A stretch of DNA of 64,000 nt from Bryobacterales bacterium (GCA_016789905.1 JAEUQC010000006.1:23149-87148), one strand, 5' to 3'. Counted from the stretch's first letter, positions 7,621-16,851 are shown. The notes: generated from the letters alone by a model not told the origin. Numbers and translations: made by a program.

Positions 7621-8665
7621 GGACAGCGCAGGTTTCGGTGTCGCGAGAGTAGACTTGGTAGCCTTCCGCGTCGAGTTTCGAATCGGGGAGAAGCTGCCAG
7701 AGGAGAGCGCCGGCGCTATCGCGGGCGGCGGAGAGCCAGTGGGCGAAGAGGCGGGCGCGTTGGGGATCGGGAAGGGGCTTGCCGAACTCGCCCATGTAGG
7801 CGACTTTGCCGGCGTCGCGGGCAATCTGTTCGTGGCGCTGGATGTAGAGGGCGGCGTCGGTTGAGTCGTTCATTCGCCAGTTGGTTGGGTAGAGATGATA
7901 GCTGGCCATGTCAATTTCCGGGATCTGGACGAGGCGGTGGAAGGAGCCGCCGTCGGCGCCATTTACCGCGTGGCGATTGGAGAGACCGGTATAGAGTTGG
8001 GGTGCGTCATCGAAGCCTTCCCCGCCATCGGCGATCAGGTGATTGGCGTCGAGTTGACGGATGAAGCCGGCCATTTCAGCGGTCCAGCGGAGGAGGGCGT
8101 CCGGGTCGCCGGGATTGCGGAACTCATTGCCGAGTTCCCAGGCAAGGATGGCGGGTTCGTTGCGGTAGGTGACGCCGGTGACGGTGTTGACACGATCGAT
8201 GAGTGAACGGACGTAGTCCTGGAACCAGAATCTGATTTGAGGTTCGGTGAAGAAGAGTGCCGCTTCGCGGGGGCTGGCGGGGCGGCCGAGAAACCAGGAG
8301 ACGTAGCGGCGGACACCGCCGTAGGCTTCCCAGTAGTTGGTGAACCTGAGAATGAGACGAAGATCGCGGGCCTTGGCGAGGGCAATGGATTGATCGAGGG
8401 CAACGAGATTGGCTTCGTCGTATTGACCGGGCCGGGTTTGGATGGCGGCGGGGTCGAGGGCAGGATCGTTATCGTTATGGGCGTTGCAGCGAGCGACGGT
8501 GAGACCGAGGGCGGCCATGTGATCGAAGGTCTCTTCGACGTTCGCGGCAAGTCCGTAGGCGATGTCGGCCTGGTTGAAATAGACGTTGTTGCCGAGGAAG
8601 CGGAAGGGTTTTTCGTTGAGGGTTAAGAGGGGGCCCTGGCGGCGGACAAACTCATTGGGGGACAT
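7607..8665 (-). CDS. GH5-like endo-beta-mannanase/cellulase-type glycosidase
   Basis: A 352-residue TIM-barrel glycosidase resembling GH5 mannanases. Visible markers are FRFLGNNVYF near the first strand, the acid/base Glu181 in AWELGNEFRN, the HLYPTNW strand, and the nucleophile Glu293 in YMGEFGK. There is no signal peptide at the chosen start, so it is either cytoplasmic, acting on imported oligosaccharides, or its start is further upstream. The frame stays open to 8734, but the upstream residues are low-quality (QHHRRQYEKSHNQQG) and would run into the divergent gene. The ATG at 8665 lies only 21 bp from the divergent PQQ-propeller start. Confidence 0.8.
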   Translation of the reverse strand: MSPNEFVRRQGPLLTLNEKPFRFLGNNVYFNQADIAYGLAANVEETFDHMAALGLTVARCNAHNDNDPALDPAAIQTRPGQYDEANLVALDQSIALAKARDLRLILRFTNYWEAYGGVRRYVSWFLGRPASPREAALFFTEPQIRFWFQDYVRSLIDRVNTVTGVTYRNEPAILAWELGNEFRNPGDPDALLRWTAEMAGFIRQLDANHLIADGGEGFDDAPQLYTGLSNRHAVNGADGGSFHRLVQIPEIDMASYHLYPTNWRMNDSTDAALYIQRHEQIARDAGKVAYMGEFGKPLPDPQRARLFAHWLSAARDSAGALLWQLLPDSKLDAEGYQVYSRDTETCAVLRAR

Positions 8666-8673
8666 GGGCGGAG

Positions 8674-8679
8674 TACCCT
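8674..8679 (+). promoter_or_regulatory. -10 box (TACCCT) for the PQQ-propeller gene
   Basis: The box ends 7 bases before the ATG at 8687. Only 21 bp separate this start from the divergent mannanase start, leaving no room for a leader with a ribosome-binding site. Confidence 0.4.
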
Positions 8680-8686
8680 GTTGATT

Positions 8687-9979
8687 ATGCGACTTTTCGT
8701 ATTGGCGGCGATGGTGCTGGGAGCGGCAGAACATTGGCCTCAGTTCCGGGGGCCAGGGGCGATGGGGGTGGCGGACGGATCGCAGTTTCCGTCAACGTGG
8801 AGCGAAACGGAGAACGTAGCGTGGAAGGCGGCGGTGCCGGGTGTGGGATGGTCGTCGCCGGTAGTGTGGGGGAACCGGCTGTATTTGACGACGGCGATTT
8901 CAAGCGGGCCGCTGGAGGAACCAAAGAAGGGCCTCTATTTCGGGGGGAACCGGGAAAAGGTGACCGACGCCCATCGCTATGTGGCGATGGCGCTGGACAC
9001 GGCGACGGGGAAGGTGGTGTGGGAGCGGGAGCTATGGAAAGGCGTGCCGCCAGGGTCGAGGCATTTGAAGAATTCGTTCGCGTCAGAGACGCCGGTGACG
9101 GATGGGGAGCGCGTTTATTTTTACTTTGGGCAAGTGGGGCTGTTTGCGTTGGACAGGGCCGGGAAGACAGTGTGGACACTGCCAATGCAGGCGGTGGAGA
9201 CTCGCTACGGGTGGGGGACGGCGGCTTCGCCGGTGCTGCACCAGGGGCGGCTGTATGTGGTGAACGACAATGACACGGCGAGCTATTTGATGGCGGTGGA
9301 GGCGAAGACGGGGAAGGTGATATGGAAGGTGGCGCGGGAGGGGGAGAAATCGAACTGGTCAACACCGTTCCTTTGGGAGCACGACGGGAACACGGAGATT
9401 GTGACGACCGGGACGGGGAAGAACCGGTCATACGATTCGGACGGGAAGTTGATTTGGGAGTTTGGCGGGATGAGTTCGATTGTGATTCCGACGCCGATGA
9501 CCAAGCATGGGCTGCTGTATTTGACATCGGGGTACGTGGGGGACGAGAACCGGCCGGTATTTGCGATTAAGCCTGGGGCGCGCGGGACATTGACGGATGC
9601 GCATATCGCGTGGAAACTGCCGCAGGCGGGGCCGTACAATCCTTCGCCGCTGCTGTATGGGGATTACTACTTCACGCTGATGGACCGCGGATTCCTGACG
9701 TGCCATGACGCGCGGACGGGAAAGGAGGTTTTCGGGAAGCAGCGGATAGACGCCGCGGCGGCAGCGTTCACGGCTTCCCCGTGGGCGGCGAATGGGAAGC
9801 TGTATCTGGCGAGTGAAGACGGGGACACGTTTGTGGTTTCGGCGACGGGGAACTATCGACTGTTGGGCAAGAACTCGTTGAACGAGATGATTATGGCGAC
9901 GCCGGCGATCGCGGGTGATGCGTTGTATATCCGTACGGCGTCGAAGGTTTACAAGATTGCCAAACCTGCCAATCGTTGA
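8687..9979 (+). CDS. PQQ-binding-like beta-propeller repeat protein (exported)
   Basis: A 430-residue protein with a short signal peptide (MRLFVLAAMVLGAAE) followed by WPQFRGPGAMG, the signature opening of the large PQQ-like propeller family of Acidobacteria and Planctomycetes. Blade motifs recur: WSSPVVWGNRLYLTTA, ALDTATGKVVWERELW, AVEAKTGKVIWKVARE and HDARTGKEVFGKQR. Such proteins are distant relatives of BamB and of quinoprotein dehydrogenases. The catalytic residues of the dehydrogenases are not evident, so a scaffold or binding role is as likely as an enzyme. The 3' end overlaps the next gene by about 23 bp. Confidence 0.85.
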   Translation: MRLFVLAAMVLGAAEHWPQFRGPGAMGVADGSQFPSTWSETENVAWKAAVPGVGWSSPVVWGNRLYLTTAISSGPLEEPKKGLYFGGNREKVTDAHRYVAMALDTATGKVVWERELWKGVPPGSRHLKNSFASETPVTDGERVYFYFGQVGLFALDRAGKTVWTLPMQAVETRYGWGTAASPVLHQGRLYVVNDNDTASYLMAVEAKTGKVIWKVAREGEKSNWSTPFLWEHDGNTEIVTTGTGKNRSYDSDGKLIWEFGGMSSIVIPTPMTKHGLLYLTSGYVGDENRPVFAIKPGARGTLTDAHIAWKLPQAGPYNPSPLLYGDYYFTLMDRGFLTCHDARTGKEVFGKQRIDAAAAAFTASPWAANGKLYLASEDGDTFVVSATGNYRLLGKNSLNEMIMATPAIAGDALYIRTASKVYKIAKPANR

Positions 9980-10778
9980 GGTTGATTCTCCGGAGCTATT
10001 GCGGGCGGCGCGGGAGTTCGGGTGCTTTTATCTGCGGCACTCGCTGCACCAGGATGCGGTGGCATTGGCGCGGGCGTTTTTTGCGCGGCGCGAGGAGGAG
10101 AAACGTTCGCTGGCGATTGCGGGATCGCCACACTTTCGCGGGTATAGCGAGATGCGGAACGAGCGGGACTGGCGGGAACAGATTCATTTTGGGCGGGAAG
10201 AGGTTTCGGGTGAGGGGTTGCGCGGGCCGAACCTGTGGCCGGGGGATGGGGCCTGGCGAGAGGCGGTGTTGGCGGTGATGGGAGAGTTGGAAACGGTGGG
10301 GCGCGCGGTGCTGGAGCGGTTTGGGCCGTTGATGCCGGCGGAGGAAGACGCGTATGTGCTGCTGAAGATGATCCACTACTATGGTTCGCGGGAGGCGCGG
10401 GCCGGGGTGGCGGCGCATGTGGATTTCAGTTGGGTGACGCTAGTGGCGCAGGACGCGACGGGCGGGTTGGAGATTTGCACGCCAATGGGCGAGTGGGTGG
10501 CGGCGCCGTGTGTGGAGGGCACGCTGGTGGTGAATTTGGGGGAGATATTGCAGTACGCGACGGGCGGGTTGTACCAGGCGACGCCGCACCGTGTGATGAC
10601 GGGGGAGCGGTCCCGCGTGTCGTTGCCATTCTTCCTGAATCCGTCGTTGGATCGAGTGGTTTCGGTGGTGGAGGCGGGGGAGCATGTGCATCGGGTGCTG
10701 CGGCCGGCGCCACTGCACTTTGGGGAAGAGGAGTGGAAGCGGAAGGGGTTGGGCGTGTGGTGCGCGGGGTGTTGTTAA
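9957..10778 (+). CDS. 2-oxoglutarate/Fe(II)-dependent dioxygenase (isopenicillin N synthase-like)
   Basis: A 273-residue member of the IPNS-like oxygenase family. Iron ligands are His154 and Asp156 in AAHVDFSWVTL and His211 in QATPHRVM; the 2-oxoglutarate or substrate-carboxylate binding Arg220-x-Ser222 lies in RSRVSLPFF. The N-terminal DIOX_N part is present (FGCFYLRHSLHQD). The family hydroxylates or oxidises small molecules. The start is uncertain: a TTG at 9957 gives LPNLPIVEVDS, the usual family opening, while an ATG at 9915 adds a basic stretch lying inside the upstream gene. The overlap with the PQQ gene suggests co-translation. Confidence 0.85.
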   Translation: MPNLPIVEVDSPELLRAAREFGCFYLRHSLHQDAVALARAFFARREEEKRSLAIAGSPHFRGYSEMRNERDWREQIHFGREEVSGEGLRGPNLWPGDGAWREAVLAVMGELETVGRAVLERFGPLMPAEEDAYVLLKMIHYYGSREARAGVAAHVDFSWVTLVAQDATGGLEICTPMGEWVAAPCVEGTLVVNLGEILQYATGGLYQATPHRVMTGERSRVSLPFFLNPSLDRVVSVVEAGEHVHRVLRPAPLHFGEEEWKRKGLGVWCAGCC

Positions 10779-11482
10779 TCGACTTCGAAGTGAGGACCTT
10801 CAACGGGCTTGCCACGGTAGGTGAAGAGTTCGCGAGTTTCGTGTTCCTGCCAGGTGAGAGCGGCCTTTAGAGCGGTGCGGACGATTTCGGCGCGGGTGGC
10901 ATCCTTTTCGATGTGCCATTTGCGGCCGGTGTAGTGTTCGTTGCGGATCTGGAGAAGCCAGGCGGCGCCGGTGTCTTCGGCACAAAAGGTGACATTGGGA
11001 AAGTGGATGCCGGCGAGGATGGAGTGGATGTCCGGCTGGGCGGTGAGCTTGGCGATGGCGTGTTGGACGGCGCCGTGGACGGTTTCGAAGACCGGAACGC
11101 GATGAACATTGGCCATGGTGCGGAGGAAAAGGCGGCCGCGGTTGAGATCGTCGATTTCGTGTTGCGTGAGGGGTTGATGGTAGAGCGTCGCGCCAGGGGG
11201 AATGTCGGTGATGGCGAGGGCGAGTTGGCGGCCGAGACCCATGTAGTAGGCCACTTCGGCGACGGTGGCGACGCCGCGGGTTTCGTGGTTGATGACGAAG
11301 AGGAGGAGTTGGGCAGCGTCTTTGGCGCGCATCTCTTCGGCTTCGCTGGCAGCGGTCCAGGCGTGGAGGGGGAGTTGGGGATCGTAGAACGTGATGCCAG
11401 CGGATGCGAAGGCAGGGATGGCGACGTCGCGGCGCCAGGTGGTGCTCCCGGCGGCGCCGCCGAGGAAGACTTGCGGGGGCAT
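10775..11482 (-). CDS. Nucleoside 2-deoxyribosyltransferase-like protein
   Basis: A 235-residue protein. The N-terminal half (VFLGGAAGSTTWRRDVAIPA, then ITFYDPQLP) matches the short Nuc_deoxyrib_tr2-type domain, in which a GG-x-G-TTWR loop binds the nucleoside; the acidic DAAQLLLFVINHETRGVA follows. The C-terminal part (HSILAGIHFPNVTF, then DTGAAWLLQIRNEHY) is less familiar and may be a second helical domain. The likely role is glycosyl transfer or hydrolysis on a nucleoside or modified base, but this is inferred from the fold only. The stop overlaps that of the convergent oxygenase gene. The ATG at 11482 follows a TACCCT box by five bases. Confidence 0.65.
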   Translation of the reverse strand: MPPQVFLGGAAGSTTWRRDVAIPAFASAGITFYDPQLPLHAWTAASEAEEMRAKDAAQLLLFVINHETRGVATVAEVAYYMGLGRQLALAITDIPPGATLYHQPLTQHEIDDLNRGRLFLRTMANVHRVPVFETVHGAVQHAIAKLTAQPDIHSILAGIHFPNVTFCAEDTGAAWLLQIRNEHYTGRKWHIEKDATRAEIVRTALKAALTWQEHETRELFTYRGKPVEGPHFEVD

Positions 11483-11487
11483 GATTC

Positions 11488-11493
11488 AGGGTA
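11488..11493 (-). promoter_or_regulatory. -10 box (TACCCT) for the deoxyribosyltransferase-like gene
   Basis: The box ends five bases before the ATG at 11482 on the minus strand. The 40-bp gap to the divergent receptor gene holds the -10 boxes of both. Confidence 0.4.
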
Positions 11494-11510
11494 GCCTGCG
11501 GCGGACGTGA

Positions 11511-11516
11511 TATATC
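11511..11516 (+). promoter_or_regulatory. -10 box (TATATC) for the Oar-like receptor gene
   Basis: TATATC is followed by six bases (taagcg) and the ATG at 11523. No ribosome-binding site fits in the gap. Confidence 0.45.
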
Positions 11517-11522
11517 TAAGCG

Positions 11523-14500
11523 ATGTTTCAACGGGTTGGTTTAATTGCCTTGGTGGCGGTAGCGGCGTTCGCGCAAACAGCGTCTTTGACGGGGAGGGTG
11601 ACCGACCCGAGCGGGGCGGTGGTGCCTGGGGCTAAAGTGGCCGTGCGGGCTGTAGGCACGGGGGTGACGTCGAACGTGACCACGAACGTGGATGGGTACT
11701 ATTCGGCGCCATCGCTGCTGCCAGGACGGTACGACGTGGAGATCAGCCATGGGGGGTTTGTTTCGACACGGCAGACGGGGCTGGAACTGGCGGTACAGCA
11801 GGTGGGGCGGTTGGATGTGGTGTTGAAGGTGGGCGCGGTGTCGGACAGCATTGAGGTGTCGGCACAGGCGCTGGTGCTGGAGAGCGAGAGCACGACGCTG
11901 GGGCAGGTGATCAACAACAAACAGGTGACCGAGCTGCCGCTGCTGGGGCGGAACACGTATGCGCTGGCGATGCTGGTGCCAGGGGTGCGGCCGTCGTCGG
12001 GGGTGAACGGGCTGGTGATCGATCAGATTTCGACGGTGTCGTATTCGATCAACGGGCAGCGGTCGAGTTCGAACGAATTTCTGTTGGATGGCGCGCCGAA
12101 TTCGGCGGCGGCGCAGAACCAACCGGTGATTAACGCGAACCCGGACATGGTGCAAGAGTTCAAGGTGGAGACGAACAACTTTTCGGCGGAGTACGGGCGG
12201 GCGGCGGGCGGCGTGTTCAACGTGGTGACGAAGAGCGGCACGAACGATTTTCACTTCAGCGCCTATGAGTTTTTCCGAAACGACAAGTTGAACGCGAACG
12301 ACTTCTTCGCCAATCGCAGCGGAACGAAGCGGGCGCCGTTCAAGTTCAACCAGTTTGGCGGGACGCTGGGCGGACCGGTGGTGATCCCGAAACTCTACAA
12401 CGGGAAGAACCGGACGTTTTTCTTTGCGAATACGGAGATTGTGCGGTTTATTCAGGGCATCACGTTTACGGCGGTGCTGCCGGATCCGCGGATGCTGACG
12501 GGCGATTTCAGCCAGGCGCGGCTGGCGAATGGAAACGCCGTGACCATTTACGACCCGGCGACAACGCGGGCGAATCCGGCGGGGGCGGGATTCATCCGTT
12601 CCCCGTTTACGGGCAATGTGATTCCGGCGAACCGGATTGACCCGGTGGCACGCAACGTGTCGAAGTATTTTCCGGCGCCCAATATAGCGGGTGTGACGGC
12701 GCTGGGCACGATCAACTATACGCGGACGGCGGGCAATGTGGTGCCGAAGGACAGTTACAGCGCGCGGCTGGACCACAACTTCAGCGAGAAGAACCGGCTG
12801 TTTGGGCGATACTCGTTCGACGATACTCCGTTCAACCGGGCACCGGCATATGGAGAGGAGTTCCGGAACGTGGCGCCAACGGCGGGGCCGCAGGTGTTTA
12901 CGCGGTGGAACGCGGTGTTGGAAGACACAATGGTGCTGTCCCCAACGATGGTGGCGACGGGAAGATACTCGGTGACGCGGCTGATCAATTTCCGGCGGCC
13001 GTATTCGGATGGATTCGACATCACGTCGCTGGGACTGCCGGCATATATGCGGCAGGGGATGGTGGATCCGCTGTCATTTCCGGCGATCACGATTAACGGG
13101 TATAGCGTGACCGGATCGGTGCCGAACACGATTGTGGGTGGCGTGATCGGCGCGACGGACGTGATTTCGTTCGGGAATACGCAGCAATCCGGGCAGGGCA
13201 ACATTACCAAGAACATGGCCAGCCACACGATCAAGTTCGGCGGAGAGTTCCGGGCGATTCAGTTCAACAACCAGCAGACAGGGGATACAGCGACGAATTT
13301 CAGCTTTGCGCCGACGTGGACACAGGGGCCAAACGCGACGGCGGCGAGCACGACGGCGGGGCTGGGGCTGGCGTCGTTCCTGCTGGGGATTCCCGGGGGC
13401 GGCGTGGCGCCGGCGCCGGCGCTGGCGCAGACCAACAAATACTACGGGCTGTTTGTGCAGGATACGTGGAAAGTAACGCCGAAGCTGACATTGAACCTGG
13501 GCGTGCGGTACGACTATGAGACGCCGCGCACGGACCGCTTTAACCAGCTTTCGAATTTCGATTTCAACGCGCAATCGCCGCTGCGAGCGGAAGGGCTGAC
13601 GACGCGGGGCGGCCTTACGTTTCCGGGCGTGGGCGGGCTGTCCAGATACAACGCGAACCCGGACCGGAACAACATCGCACCGCGGCTGGGGCTGGCTTAC
13701 AAGCTAACGCCGAAGACGGTGATCCGGACTGGCGCGGGCATGTTCTATTCGGGGCTGACGGGCGTGGGCGGGGGAACGGGTGCGTTCGGCATTAGCGGCT
13801 ACGCGGTGACGACGACGATGGTGACAAGCCTGGACGGAGCGAACCCGACGGTGAGTTGGAGCAACCCGTACCCGAACGGATTCAACCGGCCGACGGGTTC
13901 AAGCGCGGGGCTTTCGACGCTGTTGGGACAGGGCATACAGTTCTTCGACCGGGGGAACTACACGCCGTACAGCACGCAGTGGAATTTCAACATTCAACGG
14001 GAGATGCCGAAAAATATCCTGTTTGAAGTGGGCTATGCGGGAAGCCGGGGAGTGGGGCTATTTGAGAACCGGCAGTGGAACCAGTTGCCGCCGGAGTTGC
14101 TGGCGCAGGGCGCGGCGCTGCGGACACAGGTGGCGAACCCATTCTTCGGACAAGTTGCGGTGGGCACGCTGGCGAACCGGAACGTGGCGCGGGCGCAGTT
14201 GTTGCGGCCATTTCCGCATTTCGATGGAGTGTCATCGCAGAATGCGTCGTGGGCGACGTCGTCGTACCATGCGCTGGAGACGAAGGCGGAAAAGCGGTAC
14301 ACGAGCGGGTTGAGCATTATGGCGAGCTACACGTATTCGAAAATGATGGACTACGGAACGGGCCCATTTGGTGGCGAGGCCGTGGGCGGGGGCGGGGTGC
14401 AGAACTGGTACAACCTGGCGGCGGAGTGGAGCCCCTCGACACTGGACCAGACGCACCGGTACATTCTGAACGCGGTGTATGAACTGCCGTTTTTGAAGAA

Positions 14501-14960
14501 AAACCGGCTGCTGGGTGGATGGCAGATTGCGGCAATCTGGAGCGGATTCAGCGGAGGCCCGCTGGGGGTGACATCGACGACGAACAACACGTTTTCGCAG
14601 GGTGGCGGGCAGCGGCCGAACTGGACGGGGGTGAACGCGACGGTGCCGGATCCGCAGCCGTCGCGGTGGATCGATGCGTCGCAGTTTTCGATTCCGCCGG
14701 AGTATCAATTCGGAACGGCGCCGCGGACGTACAACGGGCTGAGGAGCGACGGGACGGCGCAGATCGATACGACGCTGAGCAAGAACTTCCGGTTTGGGGA
14801 GATACTGACAGCACAGTTCCGGGCGGAGTTTTTCAACCTGACGAATTCGGCGCGGTTCGCGCCGCCGAACGCGGCGTTTGGGAATGTGCAGTTCGGGACG
14901 GTGAATGCGCAGGGGAATCAGCCGCGGGTGGTGCAGTTTTCGTTGAAGTTGAGCCGGTAA
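11523..14960 (+). CDS. Oar-like TonB-dependent outer-membrane receptor with N-terminal carboxypeptidase-regulatory domain
   Basis: A 1145-residue outer-membrane protein. The signal peptide (LIALVAVAAFAQ) is followed by a CarboxypepD_reg-like beta-sandwich at about 20-100 (SLTGRVTDPSGAVVPGAKV, with a YSAPSLLPGRYDVEISHGGF strand). Next comes a plug domain at about 120-240 (QVINNKQVTELPLLGRNTY, QEFKVETNNFSAEYGRAAGG). The rest is a beta-barrel rich in aromatic strands, ending in RVVQFSLKLSR. Acidobacteria carry dozens of these large receptors, thought to import glycans or peptides. The sulfatase gene converges on it, so a sulfated polymer is a possible substrate, but that is only a guess from proximity. 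Confidence 0.9.
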   Translation: MFQRVGLIALVAVAAFAQTASLTGRVTDPSGAVVPGAKVAVRAVGTGVTSNVTTNVDGYYSAPSLLPGRYDVEISHGGFVSTRQTGLELAVQQVGRLDVVLKVGAVSDSIEVSAQALVLESESTTLGQVINNKQVTELPLLGRNTYALAMLVPGVRPSSGVNGLVIDQISTVSYSINGQRSSSNEFLLDGAPNSAAAQNQPVINANPDMVQEFKVETNNFSAEYGRAAGGVFNVVTKSGTNDFHFSAYEFFRNDKLNANDFFANRSGTKRAPFKFNQFGGTLGGPVVIPKLYNGKNRTFFFANTEIVRFIQGITFTAVLPDPRMLTGDFSQARLANGNAVTIYDPATTRANPAGAGFIRSPFTGNVIPANRIDPVARNVSKYFPAPNIAGVTALGTINYTRTAGNVVPKDSYSARLDHNFSEKNRLFGRYSFDDTPFNRAPAYGEEFRNVAPTAGPQVFTRWNAVLEDTMVLSPTMVATGRYSVTRLINFRRPYSDGFDITSLGLPAYMRQGMVDPLSFPAITINGYSVTGSVPNTIVGGVIGATDVISFGNTQQSGQGNITKNMASHTIKFGGEFRAIQFNNQQTGDTATNFSFAPTWTQGPNATAASTTAGLGLASFLLGIPGGGVAPAPALAQTNKYYGLFVQDTWKVTPKLTLNLGVRYDYETPRTDRFNQLSNFDFNAQSPLRAEGLTTRGGLTFPGVGGLSRYNANPDRNNIAPRLGLAYKLTPKTVIRTGAGMFYSGLTGVGGGTGAFGISGYAVTTTMVTSLDGANPTVSWSNPYPNGFNRPTGSSAGLSTLLGQGIQFFDRGNYTPYSTQWNFNIQREMPKNILFEVGYAGSRGVGLFENRQWNQLPPELLAQGAALRTQVANPFFGQVAVGTLANRNVARAQLLRPFPHFDGVSSQNASWATSSYHALETKAEKRYTSGLSIMASYTYSKMMDYGTGPFGGEAVGGGGVQNWYNLAAEWSPSTLDQTHRYILNAVYELPFLKKNRLLGGWQIAAIWSGFSGGPLGVTSTTNNTFSQGGGQRPNWTGVNATVPDPQPSRWIDASQFSIPPEYQFGTAPRTYNGLRSDGTAQIDTTLSKNFRFGEILTAQFRAEFFNLTNSARFAPPNAAFGNVQFGTVNAQGNQPRVVQFSLKLSR

Positions 14961-14974
14961 TTCCGGTTCAGGTT

Positions 14975-15018
14975 CATGGAGGGAGAGGCCCTGCGTTCTG
15001 TCGCCGGGCCAGGTCTCC
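14975..15018. terminator. Possible hairpin between convergent genes
   Basis: An interrupted inverted repeat (GGGAGA-gg-CCC pairing with GGG-ccagg-TCTCCC) lies in the 73 bp between the receptor and the convergent sulfatase. There is no clean T-run on either side, so it is a weak terminator candidate. Confidence 0.3.
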
Positions 15019-15033
15019 CCGTCGTGGGAGCGT

Positions 15034-16677
15034 TTAGCCCTTTTTCTTTTTCTTCTTTGCGCCTTGATTGGGGAGCCAGCTTTGCCAGGGGAGGACGTTC
15101 GAGCGATCGGCCCAGGCTTGCCATTTGGCGGACATCATTTGGACGCGGGAGTGGTCTTTGGCGGCGAGGTTGTTTAGCTCGGTCCGGTCGTTTTCGAGGT
15201 CGTAGAGCTCCCACTCCGCGCCGTGGCGCTTGACGAGTTTCCAGTTGGCCATGCGGATGGCCTGGTTGCCTTCATGCTCCCAATAGATGGCTTCGTGGGC
15301 GGGGCGCTGCCTGCCTTCGAAGATGGGAGTGAGCGGTTTGCCTTCGAGCGGGGTGATCTTTTCGCCCTTGTATTCGGCGGGGTATTTGGCGCCAGCAACG
15401 TCGACGCAGGTGGCCATGAGGTCGATGAGGTGGCCGGGCTGATCAGTAATGGAGTTCTTCGTTTTGACGCCTTTGGGCCAGTGGATGATGAGGGGGCTGG
15501 ATATGCCGCCTTCGTGGACGAAGTGTTTGTAGAGGCGGAAGGGGGTGTTGGAGGCGTGGGCCCATTCGGGACCGTAGGACTGATAGGTATCGGCGGCGCC
15601 GGGCATGACGGAGGGGTCGTTACCAACTTGTACGGGGCGGCCGTCGCGAGTGGTGACGGGGCGAATGGAGGTGTTGGGATTCGAGTCAGTGCCGGAGCGG
15701 GGTGCCATGCCTTCGGCGCAGCCGCCGTTGTCGGCAAGGAAGAAGATGAGAGTGTTGTCGAGCTGATTTTTGGCTTTCAGTTTGGCGACGATTTTGCCGA
15801 TGTTCTGGTCGAGGTGGTCGATCATGGCGGCGTAGACGGCCATGCGACGGATGTGCCAGTCCTTGTTGGGAATATCGTCCCACTTGGGAATTTCGGGGTC
15901 GCGGGGGCTGAGTTCCCACTTGGTTTTGACGACGCCGAGCTTCTTCATGCGGGCGTGGCGTTCGGCGCGGAGGGCGTCCCAGCCGGCTTTGTACCGATCT
16001 TTGTATTTGGCGATAGTCGCTTCGGGGGCGTGCATGGGCCAGTGGGGCGCGGTGAAGGCAACGTAGAGGAAGATGGGATCGCCTTTGCCGGTAAGTTCGT
16101 CGATGTATTGGGCGGCGTTGGTACCGATTTCGTCGGTGTAGTAGAAGTCCTTCTTGTCGGGCTTGATGGGGGTGTTGTCGCGGGTGAGGTGGCTGGGGTC
16201 CCAGAAGCTACCGGCGCCGGAGATGGTGCCGAAGTACTTTTCGAAACCGCGTTGGAGGGGCCAGTTGTGGTTGTCGGCGGTTTGGGGAGTGACGTGCCAC
16301 TTGCCGCACATGGCGGTGCGGTAGCCGGCGGAGCGGAGGACTTCGGCGATGGTGACGGAGGTTTTGTTGAGATCGCCGCGGTAGCCGGGGCGGTTGTTGT
16401 CCACCATCATGTGACCGATGCCGGCCTGGTGCGGGTAGAGACCGGTGAGGAGGGAGGCGCGCGTGGGGCAGCAGCGGGCGGTGTTGTAGAACTGGGTGAA
16501 GCGGAGGCCGTTGCGGGCGAGGGAGTCGAGGTTGGGGGTGGGAATTTCGCTGCCATAGGGGCCGATGTCGGAGTAGCCCATGTCGTCGGCCATGATGAGG
16601 ACGATGTTAGGCCGGGGGGCAGCGGCAAGGAGGGAAGGGGCGGCGAGGGTGGCACGGAGGAAGTCGCGTCGTTGCAT
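15034..16677 (-). CDS. Tat-exported sulfatase (arylsulfatase family)
   Basis: A 547-residue type I sulfatase. The twin-arginine start (MQRRDFLRATLAAPSLLAAA) predicts folded export. Metal ligands begin in LIMADDMGYSD (Asp31, Asp32), and the sulfatase signature CCPTRASLLTG supplies Cys69 of the CxPxR motif, which is converted to formylglycine. GKWHVTPQ and LADNGGCAEG complete the site. It would remove sulfate esters from a polysaccharide or lipid outside the cytoplasm. No sulfatase-maturing enzyme is in the window. The C-terminus ends in a run of six lysines, unusual but in frame. The start is supported by a TATACT box eight bases upstream. Confidence 0.92.
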   Translation of the reverse strand: MQRRDFLRATLAAPSLLAAAPRPNIVLIMADDMGYSDIGPYGSEIPTPNLDSLARNGLRFTQFYNTARCCPTRASLLTGLYPHQAGIGHMMVDNNRPGYRGDLNKTSVTIAEVLRSAGYRTAMCGKWHVTPQTADNHNWPLQRGFEKYFGTISGAGSFWDPSHLTRDNTPIKPDKKDFYYTDEIGTNAAQYIDELTGKGDPIFLYVAFTAPHWPMHAPEATIAKYKDRYKAGWDALRAERHARMKKLGVVKTKWELSPRDPEIPKWDDIPNKDWHIRRMAVYAAMIDHLDQNIGKIVAKLKAKNQLDNTLIFFLADNGGCAEGMAPRSGTDSNPNTSIRPVTTRDGRPVQVGNDPSVMPGAADTYQSYGPEWAHASNTPFRLYKHFVHEGGISSPLIIHWPKGVKTKNSITDQPGHLIDLMATCVDVAGAKYPAEYKGEKITPLEGKPLTPIFEGRQRPAHEAIYWEHEGNQAIRMANWKLVKRHGAEWELYDLENDRTELNNLAAKDHSRVQMMSAKWQAWADRSNVLPWQSWLPNQGAKKKKKKG

Positions 16678-16685
16678 TTGGGGGT

Positions 16686-16691
16686 AGTATA
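16686..16691 (-). promoter_or_regulatory. -10 box (TATACT) for the sulfatase gene
   Basis: The box ends eight bases before the ATG at 16677 on the minus strand; the bases between are C-rich and hold no ribosome-binding site. Confidence 0.4.
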
Positions 16692-16737
16692 TCGAGCTGG
16701 CGGAAAGAGGGGGGAGGGCGCGGGGAGGGGGGGTAAG

Positions 16738-16749
16738 TTTTCGCGAAAA
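16738..16749. other. Perfect 12-bp palindrome TTTTCGCGAAAA flanked by G-run and C-run
   Basis: The palindrome sits between a GGGGGG run and a CCCCC run, so a longer hairpin can form. It lies downstream of the cysteine-synthase-like gene and upstream of the sulfatase promoter. It could be an operator or a transcription end. Confidence 0.4.
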
Positions 16750-16821
16750 ATCCCCCGTAAAGCGTTGATATGGATATGGTTATCGAAACATTAACAAATT
16801 GTAGGGGACAGACGGGGGGTG

Positions 16822-16851
16822 GCTCCGACTTTGGGCGCTCCGACTTTGGGC
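16822..16851. repeat. Tandem 15-bp direct repeat, two copies
   Basis: The unit gctccgactttgggc occurs twice head to tail, reaching into the stop codon of the PLP enzyme gene. Only two copies are present, with no spacer. Confidence 0.8.

Noticed and set aside
15223..16794. 523-codon open frame on the plus strand
   Set aside because: Antisense to the sulfatase; Gly/Val-rich with no family features.
16822..16851. Tandem repeat as a CRISPR-like element
   Set aside because: Only two copies, 15 bp long, with no spacer and no cas genes.
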